Part shown: piece after piece, positions 28,114 through 40,121 of the stretch
Layout: every line of letters begins with the position of its first letter
Position numbering within the stretch: position 1 is the stretch's first letter
From: Powellomyces hirtus
Lineage: Eukaryota > Chytridiomycota > Chytridiomycetes > Spizellomycetales > Powellomycetaceae
Length of the DNA: 64,000 bases
Assembly: GCA_025526995.1 (NCBI GenBank)
Contig: JAHLKG010000014.1
Span: forward strand, 1 to 64,000
Reading direction: 5' to 3'
Notes under the pieces: model-generated
What the model was told of the DNA's origin: nothing
Databases searched by the model: none
The model's input: only the letters and a program-made list of their open reading frames with translations
Program-made: the position numbers and the translations under genes

Positions 28114-30948
28114 ATGCCTGCCAAAGGACGGGCGAAAACGAACAAGCCCCGCTCGTCTTCGGTGGACCCACAACTAGACAGAGTTTCGCCGAGTGGGCCC
28201 CCTGTCGCAAAGGTTAAAGTCACCCGAGTCGAATTTCGCAAGGCTCTTCTGCAGGTAGAAGGCGTATATGCTCCGATGTCACACACCGGCTTATTCGGTC
28301 ACTGACGTCTCTAATGCCTTCGTAGTTCCGGCGCCTCTTTTTCGCACTCGGGGTTATACTGGGCGTGCTCTCGGCTGTAGTCGTTCAGCAACACCTGTCC
28401 CAGGACCCATCAGTACTCCCGGAGCCCATGCAGCGGATGTGGATGCTTCTCACCGAAACGCTTGGCGGAGCGGACTTTGCGCAACTCTTCTCGGACGGCG
28501 TACCCGGCCTATCGTCCTTTGACATACTTAGCAACCTGACCGCGTTGCTCCCGTTTCAGACGGGCGATGGACAAGGGGACGAAGAATACAGTGATTTTCT
28601 CCCGGGGGCACGCCTCGCTGGCGAGGGGCTTCGTGCAAAGCATCCAGTCGTGCTGATTCCGGGCATTGTATCAACTGGGCTGCAAGTGTGGAACACCGCG
28701 CCGATCGGCAATTCAAGTTCCACAGGGCGAGATGGGGACGACGAGATCTCAACTGCTAGCGTTGAAACAGAAAAGCTTGCATTCTTGCCCACACGATTCA
28801 GGCGTTCACGACGCGATGGTCAGAGACACTCAGAATCACCCTTCGCAAATGATTTGGACCAATCCGCTCTTGCCGCAATTGTAGCTGCCAATCGTGCTTG
28901 TGGGCAGAAATACTTTCGAAAACGCATGTGGGGCACCCTCGATCAGATCAAAGCTCTTCTGCTGAATAAGGAGTGCTGGATGCATCACATGATGCTAAAT
29001 GAGCGTACGGGGAGAGATCCACATGGCGTCAAACTGCGCGCCGCACAAGGATTGGATGCTGCTGATTACCTGTTCCCAGGGTACGTTGTGCCAATCCCAT
29101 TTCTCCTGCGTCATCGCATTGAGCCTTGCTTATGGTAGATATTGGGTGAGATCTTTTGTTATACCGCAGAACAGAAATCCTCGTAATGACACGCGCGGTC
29201 ATCGAAACAGGTGTGGGCAAAGATCTTATCAAATCTTGGCTGTCTTGGCTATGACTCGAATTCAAGTAATGCCCGCCCCAAATCTCCTCGCAATTTCCGA
29301 CATGTGCTAATCATACTTCATTCTGTCATGCACCACTAGTGCATCTGGCAGCGTACGACTGGCGCCTGTCTTATCGCAACCTTGAAACGCGGGATCTATA
29401 TTTCACAAAGCTCAAATCTACGATTGAAATTGCATACAAGCAGGCGATTAATGGAGGAGCCACACCGGAGGACGCGAGAATCATGGTCATCTCACATAGT
29501 ATGGGGGCAACCGTATTTCTCCACTTTCTGAATTGGGTGCGCTCTACTGAAGGCGAAGAATGGTGCGCCCAGTTTCTCGGCGGTGCGTACTGCTATCTGT
29601 TACCCGCAAAGCTGCATTTCCTCATGTTTGTATCCGTCATTATAGGCTGGGTCAACATTGCGGGAACACTGCTAGGCGTTCCAAAGGTGCGTTTTTATCG
29701 TGCATTTGTTAGCAGCCCGGAATGGGCGCAAAGAGGGCTCGTATCCTCATTGCACAATGAACAGTCATTAGCAAGCATGCTCTCCGGAGAAATGCGAGAC
29801 ACGGCGCAGCTCAACGCTGCTGGAACTTACATGCTTGGTAATCCTACAATCTGATTTGTTTTGGCCAGCTCAGCCGCCAGCTGTTTTCTCATCTTCTGCG
29901 TGCGACACTTTTTGGTGAACTCACTTGTGGGTTATCTGAGCAGAGCGATTTTTTTCCCGCCGTCAGCGCGCACGTCTTTTTCGATCCTGGGGCGGAATGG
30001 CGGGCATGTTCCCATACGGTGGCACGACGCTGTGGGGCGACGCTTCACGCACAGCTCCAGACGAGGATCCGGCCCGCGAAATCCCATCGTACGGAGCCTT
30101 GATAGATGTAAAGTTTACTGCTGAAGCTACGGAGGACGTCCCCAAAGAGAGTGTGCCGCCGGAGATCAAGACGGAGCACTTTTATCTCACGGCCGAGAAC
30201 GTATCCACCTTCATCGCACACCACCGAAAGAGCCACGATACTCCTTATTGGGCGGACACATACCTCTACGGCCTCGCTCAGTCGAAGCGCGACTTGCAGG
30301 CCGCCAAAAAGGATCCACGCGCGTGGAGCAATCCGCTACTTACGCCGTTACCAAAGTTCCACCCTGACTTCAAGATCGTTTGTCTGTACGGCACAGGACT
30401 GCCAGCGGAACGCAAGTATTTCTACGAAGCGGGCGAGCAAAGTAGCTCTGATGTAACGGAAGGCAGCGACGACGCATGGTCATCGTCTTCATCATGGGAC
30501 GAACTATACATCGATCACCAGTACCAGGACCCTGACACGCAAACAGTGAACGGCGTCCAGATGTCGGACGGGGACGGTACGGTGCCTCTGCTTTCGTTGT
30601 CGTACATGTGCACACACGGCTGGAAGAAGAAGCGGTACAATCCTGGTGGTATTTCAGTGATCGTGCGCGAGACCCCAGCGGTCAGACGCAAGACTGGCCT
30701 CCTCGGAGGGTTGCCAAAAGTGCGCGATGGGCCAGAAAGCGCGGACCATGTGGATAGTGAGTAACGATGGAATCAACAGGTAGAAGCTCAGACTAATGTT
30801 TGCCCATTTTGTAGTTCTTGGAAATTACAACCTCACCGCAGATATTCTGAGAATTGTGTCAGGGAATGCCGCAACTCTAACCGACCGCATATATAGTGAT
30901 GCTTTGGCAGTGGGTGACCGTGTCCATCTTCCAGCAGGGCTGGACTGA
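28114..30948 (+). CDS. LRO1: phospholipid:diacylglycerol acyltransferase (PDAT)
   Basis: Makes triacylglycerol by moving an acyl chain from a phospholipid to diacylglycerol at the ER, independently of acyl-CoA. Nine exons fit and sum to 2262 nt (753 residues): 28114-28254, 28326-29080, 29139-29145, 29211-29265, 29340-29582, 29646-29686, 29765-29837, 29944-30756 and 30815-30948. A short basic cytosolic tail precedes one membrane anchor (LFFALGVILGVLSAVVV). Conserved landmarks: HPVVLIPGIVSTGLQVW, the lid-type RMWGTL, FPGYWVWAK across three exons, AAYDWRLS, the nucleophile motif SHSMG, AGTLLGVPK, SGEMRDT, SWGGM, DGDGTVPLLS (Asp) and SADHVDI (His). The whole LCAT-like triad is therefore present. 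Exon 3 is only 7 nt (see findings). The start is the first ATG, 47 codons before intron 1. Confidence 0.95.
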
Positions 30949-31833
30949 TGGGCAGAGGTTCTGATTTTTGCGGCTTCCCAATGAATAGCAATTGTGTCTT
31001 ATAGATACAAACTTAATGATTAGTTTGCATGTTGGAACCATTATGGGGTTTCACCCGTTTTTTTTGAGCTTTCCTTTGATCAAAATAATGACTGTACATT
31101 TTTTAAATGACACATGTAGACTTTGGTCAATCTCAGTAAATGTTTTAATGTTTTTTTTTCAAAACTTGTTAGATCATTGTTAAAGCATTACTACAAAGGT
31201 TTAGTTAAAGTTGGCAAATGTCAAAATGTATGTAGTATCATTATAATTGCCAAGAATCAAATGAGCAGATGCAAAGATACAATCATGTATCTAATTGTTC
31301 TTGATTTCTTTCTCCCCACTTTCCTATGTTTGTTTTTTCTTGCAAGTTTTTTGTTTGCAACACCATGATGAGCAGCATGCGCCACAGTAGGAGCGATATG
31401 GGGTTGCGCATGCTATCTCAGGACAGGTTGGGCCGTCGTTGAGGCCCAATGGAGCCGGAGTGGGACTTGTGAGGATGGAAGTGCGGGCAGCTGGGCTAAA
31501 ATGAAGAAAACCCATGATCGGGATCGTGTGTGACTGCGTGAACGGATTAATTCGGGCTGACGCAATGTACTGCACATCTCTTTTGGCGCCTGCTCAGCGA
31601 GTTACAACGACTATGCATAGAATCGCCCAAAGTGGTGCGTACTGTGTTATGAATAAGAAGCAGAATGTCAGCGTTTTGACGAGCCATACAGACTAAGAGG
31701 AGGGAAACGGGGCGGGGCTTTGATGCCAGTCTCTCCAGGGCCGTCTATGGGAGATGCGGGAATATTTTGATGGCAATAACATATGAACGATAACTAGAGG
31801 AAATATATACGTAAAAGCTGTTACTGTTCATCA
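30949..31833. other. convergent intergenic region
   Basis: Between the 3' ends of PDAT and the trehalose gene. The stretch from about 30,990 to 31,370 is AT-rich with T runs, suiting terminators and polyadenylation sites. No gene seen. Confidence 0.45.
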
Positions 31834-34800
31834 TCATACGGCATGCGCCAATTTTCCAATCAATCGCTCCACTTCCTTGACCGTCTCAACATAAAATTCC
31901 GCCTCCGTCTGCTTCTTGCCCACAGTTGCAGTGATCAGCTGCTCCATTTTTGACTCAAACTCATGCTGGAGGAGCTGGAACACGACCTCGTCCGTCTTCC
32001 CATCGCCGACGCACAAGCAGTAGTCGCATTCCTTGGGCGCGCCCAGGTCCTTGACGATCGCACGCGCCGCGGTAGCTTTGTCGACCATTGAAGGGCGAAG
32101 CTCCAACGTCTTGTTGCCAAGGATGATCTGGAGCACGAAGTGGGGTCAGCAACCGAGAGGGATAGCAGAAGGGATTGATAAGCAACGTACCGAGACGGGC
32201 ATGTGACTGAGAATCTTCTCCAAATTGACCTGAAGCTCGGCAGACTGCCAACCTCCAAACTCAGGGTCGGCGTTACGGTAGTGCCAGGTGAGATTGATTT
32301 CTTTTTCTTCAATAAAGCTTCCCGGAGTACGTTCTGTATAGTGCTGGAAGAGCGGTCGGATGGTATCTCTCCAAGAGGAATCTACTTGGTCCACCAGCGC
32401 CAACCATCCGTTGTTGCTTCGTCGACGGAAGAGTTCCGCACTCTTGCTAGGCGTGGTTGACGGTTTGCTGGCGTTGGCCCAGGCTGCCGAATTGGAAGCA
32501 TTCGTTTCTGAAGAGGATTCTTCCCCTGTTCCTTCGTTTAGCTCATCGTCTCCATCGGCCTCTGGGTCTGCAAAATCCTCCCCGAGCTTATGAGGGTGCT
32601 TGTAGAAGCAACCGTGCTCAGCCGAAAGTCCCACTCCAGTCTCAGCGAACCAAAGATCGAGGTGCATCCTTGATCGGCCGGATAAAATGTACACATATAC
32701 GTCCGGCATTGATGATAGACGCTTCAATGCATCCAGCACAGCCGATGATGGCTTTGCAAACTCAGGAAGCTTGTGCGTAGTCGTCAGTGTGCCATCGTAA
32801 TCAAGGAAGATGATCTAAAATGTCCAATAGTTAATGATCACGGTACCACTTGGCATATTGGATGGAGTTGAACAGCTCCACAAACCTTTCTCCGGCTGGA
32901 TTTTGTGAATTTGTCCACAACCATGTCAAAGGACAGCTTAGGCAGATTCTGCGGAGCATATTGTTCTGTCACACGCTACATTCCAGAAAGTACCAAAAGT
33001 CAGATTTCGTTTCATGCATAAATACAGTGACTGAGCTCCCGCGCGGTCTTACTTGCAATTCCTTGACAAATGTAAGTCCCCAGTATGCAGCAGTGTATTT
33101 TGTGACATATCTGTACAGCTTTTGATGGTTGGCTTTGCGAAGGTCATCGGGCATGGTGACGGCATCATGGATGGCCTGCGACAGCTCGGCAGTGTTCCAA
33201 GGGTTGACAATGATGGAGCCTGAAGCGGAGCAATTAGGCCCCAGGCGCCACCTTGCTTTAACAGCAGCGTGGACATACCATTAAGAGACTGAGCTGCCCC
33301 AGCAAATTCACTAAGAATCAGCACGCCATGTCGTTCCTGCTGAGACACTATATATTCATACGAAACCTGAGAATGAAGGTTTGGGGAATGCATCAGCGAG
33401 GTTGATCAGAGTTGCCATTGACGCATGACACTGTGCTCACCAAGTTCATTCCGTCGCGAGTGGAGGAGACCAGACATGCGTCGGCAACAGCGTATAAAGA
33501 GACGAGTTCCTCAAAGGGTACTGAGCGATGCATGAAATGGATGGGAGCGTAGTCAATCGTGCCGAAACGTCCATTGATCCTTCCAACCAATTCGTTGACA
33601 ACTCGTTGCAGATTCTGATATTCTTCCACATCTTGCCGCGAAGGTACAGCAACTTGGACGAGAACAACCTAAGAGGAAGAGGAGCCCGACGTTCAGGACT
33701 CGGCCCCAATTTCGCACCTCAGTACTGAACACTATCATACCTTTTCGATCCATTCAGGATGCTGCGACAAAAACAGTTCCAATGCGTGCAACTTCTGGGG
33801 CACACCTTTGATGTAATCCAATCGGTCTACCCCCACAATGAGCTTGACGCCCTTAAACTTGTCCTTCAGCTGTTGGATTCTTTGAGAGATACGATCTGTT
33901 TTTAAACCCTGGCATTCAAAGAACTTTTGTCAAGAAAGCCTGTTCCACAGGAAGGCGTGATGCGGGAATGCTACCTCTGCAAACTTTTCGGTATCAATGC
34001 CGATCGGGAAAGTGCCCACGTGAACAACACGTCCTTCAAATTCGACGCCGTTCGGCATGGTGTGGAGACCGAGGATTCGCGTGCAGGAGCTGAGGAAATG
34101 TCGAGCATAGTCGTAGGTGTGGAATCCAATGAGATCGCAATTGAGCACGCCCAAAAGCACCTGTTTGCGCACCGGTAGGATTCTGTTTACGAACCAGGAA
34201 GGTTAGCCTTTCGCAATGTTCTCACGGTAGCAAATGTACAGCGTGCTCAACTCACCTGTAGATTTCGCTGGATGGGAAGGGAGTGTGCAGGAAGAACCCA
34301 ATCTTGACGTCCTTCTTGTTTCGTTCAAGAAGCTTTTCCCTCAACATGGTGGGTAGGAGCATCAGGTGATAATCTTGCACCCAGATAATGTCTCCGTCGT
34401 CGGTCATGTCAGCGACTTCGTCGGCAAAAGCTTGATTGACGTGCTGGTAGGCATCCCAGTGCTCTTCGTTAAAATTAATCTCTCCAGGGTGGTAGTGGAA
34501 GAGAGGCCAAAGGATGCTGGATGGTAGAGAATGGAATGCTTATAGTTAAGAGGCCAGCAGTTGGGGGGACGGTAAGCGTGAACTGTGCAACCGACCTGTT
34601 AGAGAATCCGTTGTAGTGCATATCAGCGAGTTCGTCGCTGATAAAGACTGGTGCGCACGAGTGCTGCTCCAAGAGCTGAGCCTTCATGTTTGCTTGCTGA
34701 TCCTTTGGTACATCGAGACCTGAAGAAGAAGAAGAGATACACATAGGAAATGAGAAACCGTGGATGGACGTAGGAGAACGTCATATCATATCAAATAGTA

Positions 34801-35018
34801 CCTGGCCAACCGATCCAAGTAAATTTCATTTCCTTTGCGAGGCCTGAGAGAGCCGAGACCAGTCCACCGGAGCTCATTGAGAAGTCCCACGAGTTGTCGT
34901 CTTTCTGTTTTATTGTGACGGGCAGTCTGTTTGAAATGACGATGAGACGGGACATTTTGCCAGAGGAGGACATGGGAGAGGCAGCGGTAGCAGCGACGGG
35001 GACAGCAGGGGAGGCCAT
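31834..35018 (-). CDS. TPS1: trehalose-6-phosphate synthase/phosphatase, fused bifunctional enzyme
   Basis: Forms trehalose-6-phosphate from UDP-glucose and glucose-6-phosphate, and probably also dephosphorylates it. Eleven exons sum to 2469 nt (822 residues): 34802-35018, 34596-34719, 34256-34516, 33975-34182, 33741-33908, 33441-33668, 33279-33366, 33053-33219, 32886-32975, 32191-32814 and 31834-32127. The GT20 domain (residues about 20-500) keeps RLIVISNRLPVTI, SGGLVSAL, VQDYHLMLLP, the donor-site VDRLDYIKG and DGMNLVSYEY. The C-terminal HAD phosphatase keeps DYDGTLT, LSGR and VGDGKTDEVVF. Both active sites therefore look complete, unlike yeast Tps1 (synthase only) or Tps2 (degenerate synthase part). 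A Ser/Asp/Asn-rich insert of about 45 residues sits inside the phosphatase domain. The ATG at 35018 was chosen because the open frame upstream of it has no other ATG. Confidence 0.95.
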
Positions 35019-36141
35019 TAGGGAAGGGAAGAGGAAGGAGAGTCTGAGCGAAGAGGAGAGGAGACGGGTGTGTTCTTGGGTTGAGGTGGGAAATGGGCAC
35101 GTTTTGGTGACGTGGGTGAGTTGGCTCGCCACACCTCGCGATAAACCTCACAGCGATGAACTTCCATCAAAACAACTTTGTACTTCAACCCACCGCCAAT
35201 CAACCAACCAACCGACCACCAGCCATTCAGTCAGTCAGCCAGTCGTGCACGCCAGATTCCAACGTGTGCGGTCTGTGCTTCACACACCCGCTGGCCAAAG
35301 TCAGTTGAGCAGAGAGCGAAAGCCAGCCGACAATTTCGCGGACATGGGCCAGTAGATGAACACAGTTTAGATCCGGAATGGCTGCTGAGATTCTCTGCCA
35401 GACCAGAGCTCAGCTGGACCCAGCGAGTTCAGGGTGCCCGTATTGGCTCCCTGACCGAAATGGGTCATAAGACGGACAGCTGGTTCTTTCGCTTTCTGGC
35501 GCAGATGGCGTAGATCGGCGAAACGGGTTGGATTCACAATCACTTGGAAGACGACCCAAGCGCTGAATAAATTTACGCCGTTCCTATGCACAGCAATTTC
35601 GTTGCCTTCTTGGAACAGCAGCTGCTTTGCCTTGTCGGTCTCACGTGTTCTACGCCATCCCTAGCCGAGGTATCTGGAAGTTGGTCCGCGGTCCAACCCC
35701 CGACCACCGTCAAAGCGTCCAGCCCGAGTACGGCAGCATGCTTGATTCCAAATAGGGCCATTATCGCGCTGTCCTCAACGGAGGCAGCTTGGGTCTTCAT
35801 GCCCTTCCACCTCGCTTCCGACATGCCTCCTGGCTGTAATTGGTATCAAGGAACCCCCTAACCGTAACCCTTCATTTGCGAAAGTCCAAGTTGGTTCAGG
35901 GAGCTCAGTGGGAAGCCAAGAAATTGTGGAGGGACGCAGCAATAGAATTGGAAGTTGCATCCAAAGAATGGTGAAATGTGGGGCGAGATACGTGTCATCT
36001 GGTGCTATATGCCTAATTCTACATGGTGCTGCCATATGCTACAGATCTAAACGTATGGTGGTCAGAGCTCTGCGCGCGTATTGACGTCAAGGGCACCGCT
36101 GTAGCTGTCAAGATAGCTGTCCCGAATCGATCCACGCCAGA
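35019..36141. other. intergenic, promoter of the trehalose gene
   Basis: 1.1 kb without a supported gene. CAACCAACCAACCGACC and CAGTCAGTCAGCCAGT short-period repeats occur at about 35,202-35,245. Remaining ORFs are short shadows. Confidence 0.4.
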
Positions 36142-37208
36142 TCACTCAAGTGAGAGGGAATCTTCCGTCTGGTTAACTTCGCAAGGGTCTGTTCGCAGAG
36201 CAGACCAGTGGGATTCCCTACCCTGGATGACATGGTCGGCAAACTCCAAGTCCGCGTCGTTTGCTTCCAGGACAAAACCCTCGGCGAAAGTCGCGAACTC
36301 CTCGGTGCCGGGCCGTGGGTAGTACGGATCGTTCGTTTTCATGGCCGCGATTACTTTGCGTGCATCCCCATTGTGCGGTTTGCATTGATTGAAATCGATA
36401 ACAAAGAGTCCCGTGCCGCGATAGGTGTCGCCCTCAGATGCTCCAACGACCCATTCGATATCTCTTGCATCCATCCCTGACCTAAACACAATCTTCCCCA
36501 GTACCTGCCAAAGTTGCGAAGTTTAGACCCACACGCATCGAATTAAGGGCCCGGGGTAGGACTTACGGAACCCATCGATCTGGCGAGCCTTTGCGTATCA
36601 AAGCCCACTTCCTTCAATTGATCCGTTGACAGAGGCCAGTTATTGGGGTTGAAGAACATACTAGCTTTAGTCTTCTTGCGTCCAAGGTATACCCTGGCAA
36701 TGAACTCGCAATCGTGATCTCTGTGCAACCACCAAGTTCTCAGTAATAAGCACATGGAGAATGAGTGTGCTTCGACATACCGGTACTGTTCTGGAAACTG
36801 CTGACTGCTAATGATCTTATGCAGCTCTGGCGCAACAGGCCATACCCGGCGCATTATGTACATTGGAAGATCGTCTTGAGCATCGTCGAATCGGGACGTT
36901 CGGCAATGCTTGATGTCCAAACTTGCGAGGAGCTCGGCACTTCCGTCAAAGATGTGGTATGGTCAAGGGGCGCGAAATTGAAGCTCTGGAAGCATGGCAT
37001 CCTCCGGAGGCGAGTACGGTTTGTGAGAAGGGTGCACCGACTTGAAAATGTGCATTATTGACTTAAACTCGTCGCTCAGCTCCTGTTTTCGGTCGCGGTG
37101 AGAGCATCGCTTTATCACAAAGTTCCCGCGAGGGACGTAGACGTATGCTGCAGCGAAACTGCCTGCACCGATTCGATAGAAGATTTGAGGTTCGTTGATT
37201 TCTGCCAT
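36142..37208 (-). pseudogene. DUF3669-family gene with one in-frame TGA
   Basis: Three exons (36781-37208, 36567-36720, 36142-36504) sum to 945 nt, 314 codons. DUF3669 is a fungal family of unknown function; its C-terminal hallmark is clear here: FVIDFNQCKP followed by NDPYYPRPG. Exon 1 encodes YRIGAGSFAAAYVYVPRG then VIKRC, which resembles a kinase-like nucleotide loop. A TGA at 36963-36965 (codon 82) interrupts exon 1, yet the frame continues with conserved-looking sequence (LPMYIMRRVWPVAPELH) and both introns still splice in frame. Either a young pseudogene, readthrough, or a sequencing error. No intron that would remove the TGA is obvious. Confidence 0.72.
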
Positions 37209-37626
37209 GCTGTGAGTTGGGGGGAGGGTCTGCGTGTACGGGTAGTCTGGAAAACAGAAGGGAAATAAAGAATGTAGGTTCTCCAGCTGAGCAGCTCTAT
37301 TTATTACGGGGGACAGAATTCTAGAAACAACTCATACCAGGAAGGGGGTTATAATACGCTAAAGTATTTTGAGGCGCAAAAAAATAAACAAGTTTGATGT
37401 GGCCTGTCCAACGTGGACACGCTCAAGACGGAGACCTAAACGCGCTGCGCGCCACACGGGGGTTTCATCGGTCACGTGACCGGTCCATGTATATGGGAGT
37501 GGAGGACTCGGTAGTCAAATGAACTGTCGCGCAGCTTTCCATCTCGGTTTTAGAACAATGGAAGATTGCACGTGTAACTTTGAAAGATTGAAAAGTGTGT
37601 AATACAAAACAAGCAATATGCGGGCT
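37209..37626. other. intergenic, no gene seen
   Basis: Upstream region of the DUF3669 gene and 3' flank of the eIF3d gene. Confidence 0.4.
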
Positions 37627-39709
37627 TTATTGTGCATCTTCGGGCATCTCGCTGCCGTTGTCCACAACATCTTCTTCATCGTCTTCCTCGAAGGTGTCTT
37701 CGGGCACAGAGTACAGACGGAGGAGCGCCTAAACAATAATGACACAGATGCGTAAGGAACATAGCTGGCTTGGGTCGACAGAGTACACTGATCATGCACA
37801 TGCGGGAGAGCTTACCTTGTTCGGGTCTTTGACAAGCACGTATTTGCCATCCTCGAGAGTATTGGCACACAGATCCACAAACATCTTGAGAATACCCCAG
37901 GCATTTCCGACGTTGAAGTTCATCTGGCTGGCAAGGTCCTTGGGTTTGAAGGTGGTGGTTCCGAGAATGACGTGGCGAGTCCTGTCCTTGGGCGTCGCGC
38001 GAGATACAAAACCGACGCGAAGCTGATCGGCTCCAGAAAGGATGCTCTCCATGGCCCATCGGGAGAGCTTGTTTCCGTTGTTTTTGATCTCGGTCGCCAT
38101 GACGGCACCACGTTGAGAGTCGAGCTTTTGACGCCACTCGGGAGCACCTCCGGAACCTGGAGCGCGCGAGTCAAACTCGTTCAAAGCGCGGACGTTGACA
38201 AAGAGAGTGTCAGATGGTGGGCAAGGGGCAGAGCGAAGCTTCATGGCACCCGTGGCCTGGGAGGAGTTTGAGCCAGGCGCGTGAAGAGCGGCATCGATAT
38301 GGGTACGGGCGACCAGGGTGACGTCGTTGCCGAGGTTCCATCGACGGTATCGGTAAGCGATTGATGGGAGAGGTTCTGACGAGCTATTGTCGTCAAAGGG
38401 GTTGCGGTTCGGCAGCGACACGCGTTCGGACTCCTTCACTACTTGTTGAGAGAAGTTGCGGTTGATGTAGGTCGCCTCTTGAGACAAGGCTTGTGGAGTG
38501 TTAATGTTGTCCTTTTCTGGGCTCTCAATGGGAGGATCTGCGGCATTCTCGTTTACGGACACAAAGTCAAAGACACCGCCATCGCGCTTGTCGAGGAACA
38601 GCTTGTTGTCCTGCTTGTTGACAATGATATCCCAGGAGTAAACGGAGCGAGTTGCGCACATGAGGGTAGCGAGGACGTTGTCTGTGGCGTAGACGGTGAA
38701 TCCCTCCGCAGACGACTTTGCGTGGTTGACGAGGACTGGGTCGTCGCTGGCGGTGACGTTCAGGAAGTTACGGTCAACTTGCTGCAGAGGCTTTTCCTGC
38801 TTGGTGTTGATGCGGTCGAATGATTTGTCAATAAAGTGGAAGTCCCCGTGGCCAGAGCTGGATGTTTGCAAAGGTGAGACGATGAGTTTGATGACCTCAG
38901 GAAACATTCTTGCCGGTTTTGATGCAAGCACAGAGATGAATTCAGACAGTGTGAATATAGTTGCGCCTCCAGCGTGGGTCAAGCACGGTAGTGAAAAAGT
39001 CATCGCAATCCATCATCTGTACGTTTGAGGCGGTCGATCAAGAAGCAAAAGAAAGGCTCTTATGTACTTACACATCCTGCGCCTCATCGACCTCGTAGTA
39101 AAGCTTGTTCATGCGGGGAAAGTCAAGTTCTTCCACCACCTTCCACTCGGCACCAGCTTGAACACTGGCATCTCTGATCCGGGCAGGCTTGTCGTTATAT
39201 CCGCCATATCGTCTCCGCGGGCCTCCGGGATGCTGGCCGCGGCGATCGTCGCGACGACCACCAGCCATGGCACCGCCTCTGCCGCCCACTTGCCAAGCAC
39301 CTCCACCACGAGCTCCACCGCGGCCTCCGCGCTGGGACTTGAATCCGGGCTTCTTTTGGACGGTCGCCTGACGATCGACGACCGAGAAGGAGGCCTCATC
39401 CTCGGCAGCCACCGTGTAAGCAAACAATGACGAGAGTCCACTACCAAAGGCCTCCTGTCCAGGACCGAAGCGACGTCTGCGATCACCCTCACCGCCGTAT
39501 CTGCGGTCGTTGTAGCCATCGCCAGCGGCGGGAGTGGTCCAGTCAGCGATCTTGCCGAGACGGTCGGATTTGGAGTAAGGAGCGTACGGAACATGGGAAA
39601 GCTCCTCGGGAACGGTCGAAGGGCCCCATCCGATTGGGTTGTCAGCCACAGCCGGCAGCACGAAGCGAGGTGGTGCTTCTCGGCGGGTAGCCTGGTTGTC
39701 GGTTGTCAT
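37627..39709 (-). CDS. EIF3D: translation initiation factor eIF3 subunit d
   Basis: Part of the eIF3 complex that joins mRNA to the 40S subunit; in animals this subunit also binds the mRNA cap. Three exons, 39072-39709, 37816-38857 and 37627-37728, total 593 residues, a usual length. The N-terminus keeps NPIGWGPS, the middle has an RGG-rich stretch (about 140-180), and exon 2 holds the cap-binding-like core: SDDPVLVNHA, ATDNVLATLMCATRSVYSWD, KLFLDKRDGG, ATYINRNFS, YRYRRWNLGND, then RQKLDSQRGAVMATEIKNN. The C-terminus is acidic (EDDEEDVVDNGSEMPED), as in other eIF3d proteins. The first intron (about 214 bp) is the longest. Budding yeast lacks this gene; fission yeast has it as moe1. Confidence 0.95.
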
Positions 39710-40121
39710 TGTGAGTTGAACCAGATGTCTGCCACACACTTATCTCAAAAGAAAATACCCGCCCGTAAGCCGTAAAGTAAGACGAGGAGGTCGAAGAGAG
39801 AGAGAATGTGAGTCCCGTGACTACCACGTGAAAGCATCTGGTGGCACGTGTCCATTAAGGTAAATTAGGCTAAAGTGAATGGGGCGCGCCCGTCAAAATG
39901 TCGGAACCCCGTCAAATTGAAATGGGTTGACATTGTCAAGAAATTGAAGTTGTGTAGGTTGCATATTTTCAACAAGAAAGCAACTTCTCTCCTTTGCGTC
40001 TACACATGTCATGTTTTGACTATTTACGATACAGAGTTACTAAACTTCCAAAGTCTACGCTATAGTACCTTGGACATGACAACGGCTAGCCTGTAACGGA
40101 ATGGGATTCTCACCGATGCGG
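39710..40121. other. intergenic, no gene seen
   Basis: Promoter side of the eIF3d gene. ORFs here are short and without motifs. Confidence 0.4.
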
